Positions 15,161-16,534 of a stretch of 16,534 bases of DNA are shown here, in pieces. This DNA comes from an uncultured Blautia sp. (GTDB lineage Bacteria; Bacillota; Clostridia; Lachnospirales; Lachnospiraceae). The translations under genes were made by a program, and so were the position numbers. The notes below the pieces were generated by a model. The model had not been told where the DNA came from, searched no databases, and saw only the letters and a program-made list of their open reading frames with translations. The stretch lies in assembly GCA_900556555.1 (NCBI GenBank), contig USPF01000047.1, positions 1-16,534 on the forward strand, written 5' to 3'. The stretch's first letter is position 1. Every line of letters starts with the position of its first letter.

Positions 15161-16411
15161 ATGGAAAAATCATTGAATATTGCCGTTGCGGGAACCGGAT
15201 ATGTCGGTCTGTCTATTGCCACACTGCTTGCACAACACAATCATGTTACAGCAGTGGACGTTCTTCCGGAAAAGGTAGATCTGATCAATCAAAGGAAATC
15301 TCCAATCCAGGATGAGTATATCGAAAAATATCTGGCTGAAAAGCCATTGGATCTCACTGCAACATTAGATGGAGACGCTGCTTATCGGGATGCAGATTTT
15401 GTTGTGATCGCAGCTCCGACAAATTATGACAGCCAGAAAAATTACTTTGATACATCTGCCGTAGAATCTGTAATAGAGCAAGTTCTGAGAGTCAACCCGA
15501 ATGCGGTCATGGTCATAAAATCAACGATACCGGTAGGATATACAGTCAGTGTTCGTGAAAAATATCGTACAGATAAGATTATTTTCAGCCCGGAATTTTT
15601 GCGGGAATCAAAAGCGTTATATGACAATCTGTATCCGAGCAGAATTATTGTATCAACGGATCCCACAGACGAAAACTTAGTGGAAGCAGCGCATACGTTT
15701 GCAGAACTTCTGAAACAAGGCGCTGTAAAAGAAGAGATCGATACGCTGTTTATGGGATTTACAGAAGCAGAAGCAGTGAAACTGTTTGCGAATACATATC
15801 TGGCATTACGTGTTTCTTATTTCAATGAATTAGATACTTATGCAGAAATGAAAAATCTGAATACAAGGGATATCATAAAAGGCGTGTGTTTAGATCCAAG
15901 AATCGGAGAGCATTATAATAATCCATCCTTTGGATACGGAGGATACTGCCTGCCAAAGGACACAAAACAGTTGCTGGCAAACTATAATAATGTTCCGCAG
16001 AATATGATGACTGCCATTGTGGAGAGTAACAGAACACGAAAAAACTTTATTGCCGACCGAGTATTGCAGATGGCAGGTTACTACGGATATGATGAAGATA
16101 ACACATATGATTTCAGATTAGAAAAGCAGGTCGTTGTTGGGGTCTACCGGTTAACAATGAAATCAAACTCTGATAACTTTCGTCAGAGCAGCATTCAGGG
16201 TGTTATGAAACGAATCAAAGCAAAAGGCGCTACAGTGATCATTTACGAGCCTACATTAGACAATGGAACAACATTCTTTGGCAGCAGGGTTGTTAATGAT
16301 CTGGCAGAATTCAAGAAACTTAGCAACAGCATTATTGCTAACAGATATGATGACTGTCTGAGTGATGTGCAGGAAAAGGTCTATACAAGAGATTTGTTTC
16401 GGCGCGATTGA
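15161..16411 (+). CDS. ugd: UDP-glucose 6-dehydrogenase
   Basis: The 416-residue enzyme oxidises UDP-glucose to UDP-glucuronate with two NAD+. The N-terminal Rossmann domain carries [14 protein letters not shown] (7-20, GTGYVG) and VDVLPEKV (32-39). IAAPTNYD (83-90), STIPVGYT (121-128) and FSPEFLRES (142-150) bind substrate and cofactor. [20 protein letters not shown] (204-223) includes the active-site Lys and Asn (K207, N211), and the catalytic cysteine lies in YGGYCLPKD (259-267, C263). The C-terminal UDP-binding domain includes [18 protein letters not shown]. It is of the usual size for short bacterial enzymes. The start is ATG 15161, with AGAGG (15147-15151) nine bases upstream and 13 bases after the preceding stop; an earlier in-frame start at 15113 overlaps the epimerase gene and was rejected. 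Its product is the source of uronic acid for the polymer and for the epimerase. Confidence 0.95.
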   Translation: MEKSLNIAVAGTGYVGLSIATLLAQHNHVTAVDVLPEKVDLINQRKSPIQDEYIEKYLAEKPLDLTATLDGDAAYRDADFVVIAAPTNYDSQKNYFDTSAVESVIEQVLRVNPNAVMVIKSTIPVGYTVSVREKYRTDKIIFSPEFLRESKALYDNLYPSRIIVSTDPTDENLVEAAHTFAELLKQGAVKEEIDTLFMGFTEAEAVKLFANTYLALRVSYFNELDTYAEMKNLNTRDIIKGVCLDPRIGEHYNNPSFGYGGYCLPKDTKQLLANYNNVPQNMMTAIVESNRTRKNFIADRVLQMAGYYGYDEDNTYDFRLEKQVVVGVYRLTMKSNSDNFRQSSIQGVMKRIKAKGATVIIYEPTLDNGTTFFGSRVVNDLAEFKKLSNSIIANRYDDCLSDVQEKVYTRDLFRRD

Positions 16412-16456
16412 GAAATTCGAAGATACCGCGTAAAAACATAAAATATTTTGAAATGT

Positions 16457-16465
16457 AAGGAGGGG
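16457..16465 (+). promoter_or_regulatory. Strong ribosome binding site of the last gene
   Basis: AAGGAGGGG contains a full AGGAGG core (16458-16463) seven bases before ATG 16471, fixing the start of the right-edge gene. Confidence 0.8.
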
Positions 16466-16470
16466 TACCT

Positions 16471-16534
16471 ATGAAAAAATTATTGATTCTCGGAGCAGGA
16501 GGCTTCGGGCAGATGGTGAAGGAAACAGCGATCC
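16471..16534 (+). CDS. N-terminal start of a PglD/NeuD-like sugar acyltransferase or Rossmann protein (partial)
   Basis: Only 21 codons are visible before the right edge: MKKLLILGAGGFGQMVKETA. A beta strand followed by GAGGFGQ is the start of the PglD_N/NeuD-like Rossmann fold, which precedes hexapeptide repeats in sugar O- or N-acyltransferases of polysaccharide loci. Some other NAD-binding proteins begin in the same way, so the call is tentative. It lies 59 bases after the dehydrogenase stop, with no visible terminator between, so it is probably part of the same operon. The rest of the gene lies outside the window. Confidence 0.5.
   Translation, partial: MKKLLILGAGGFGQMVKETAI

Noticed and set aside
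15113..16411. Longer UDP-glucose dehydrogenase starting at 15113.
   Set aside because: It overlaps the epimerase gene; the conserved start with the Rossmann motif and the AGAGG site fit ATG 15161.
16412..16470. A terminator between the dehydrogenase and the last gene.
   Set aside because: No hairpin plus T-run is visible in these 59 bases.
1..16534. CRISPR arrays, tRNA or rRNA genes, and insertion sequences.
   Set aside because: No regularly spaced repeats, no tRNA-like cloverleaf and no transposase or terminal inverted repeats were seen.

Overview
This window reads as part of a capsular or exopolysaccharide locus from a low-GC, Gram-positive gut-type Firmicute, most likely a member of the Lachnospiraceae. 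The grounds are AT-rich coding sequence, strong AGGAG-type ribosome binding sites, occasional GTG and TTG starts, and protein families typical of that group. All genes lie on the + strand. The organism call is inference from style; no 16S or other marker gene is present.

Layout. Positions 1-455 hold the 3' end of an unrelated gene, probably an AAA+ ATPase, closed by a strong intrinsic terminator (458-492). A gene-poor stretch (456-894) follows with two plausible sigma-A-type promoters, a 34-bp imperfect palindrome and a possible 38-codon ORF. From 895 a nearly gap-free operon runs to the right edge: a fused phosphoglycosyl transferase-glycosyltransferase, a TupA-like ATP-grasp ligase, a hexapeptide acyltransferase, a GT2 glycosyltransferase, a Wzy-like polymerase, a Wzx-like flippase, a GT4 glycosyltransferase, a sulfotransferase-like protein, a pyruvyltransferase-like protein, a class V aminotransferase, a fused cytidylyltransferase-Gfo/Idh/MocA protein, a UDP-glucuronate 4-epimerase, a UDP-glucose 6-dehydrogenase, and the start of a PglD/NeuD-like gene cut by the right edge.

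How the genes fit together (inference from families). The PGT domain loads the first sugar phosphate onto undecaprenyl phosphate and its fused GT4 domain probably adds the second sugar. The GT2 and the second GT4 extend the repeat unit, Wzx flips it and Wzy polymerises it. Ugd and the 4-epimerase supply UDP-GlcA and UDP-GalA, so an acidic polymer is expected. The ATP-grasp, acyltransferase, sulfotransferase-like, pyruvyltransferase-like, aminotransferase and cytidylyltransferase genes form an unusually rich decoration set. The most interesting part is the combination of aminotransferase, the TagD-like/Gfo-Idh fusion that lacks the usual EKP lysine, and the ATP-grasp ligase next to uronic acid supply. 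It could make a small amine and attach it to the polymer by an amide or a phosphodiester. Chain-length control kinases, LCP-type ligases and a transcriptional regulator are not seen inside the window.
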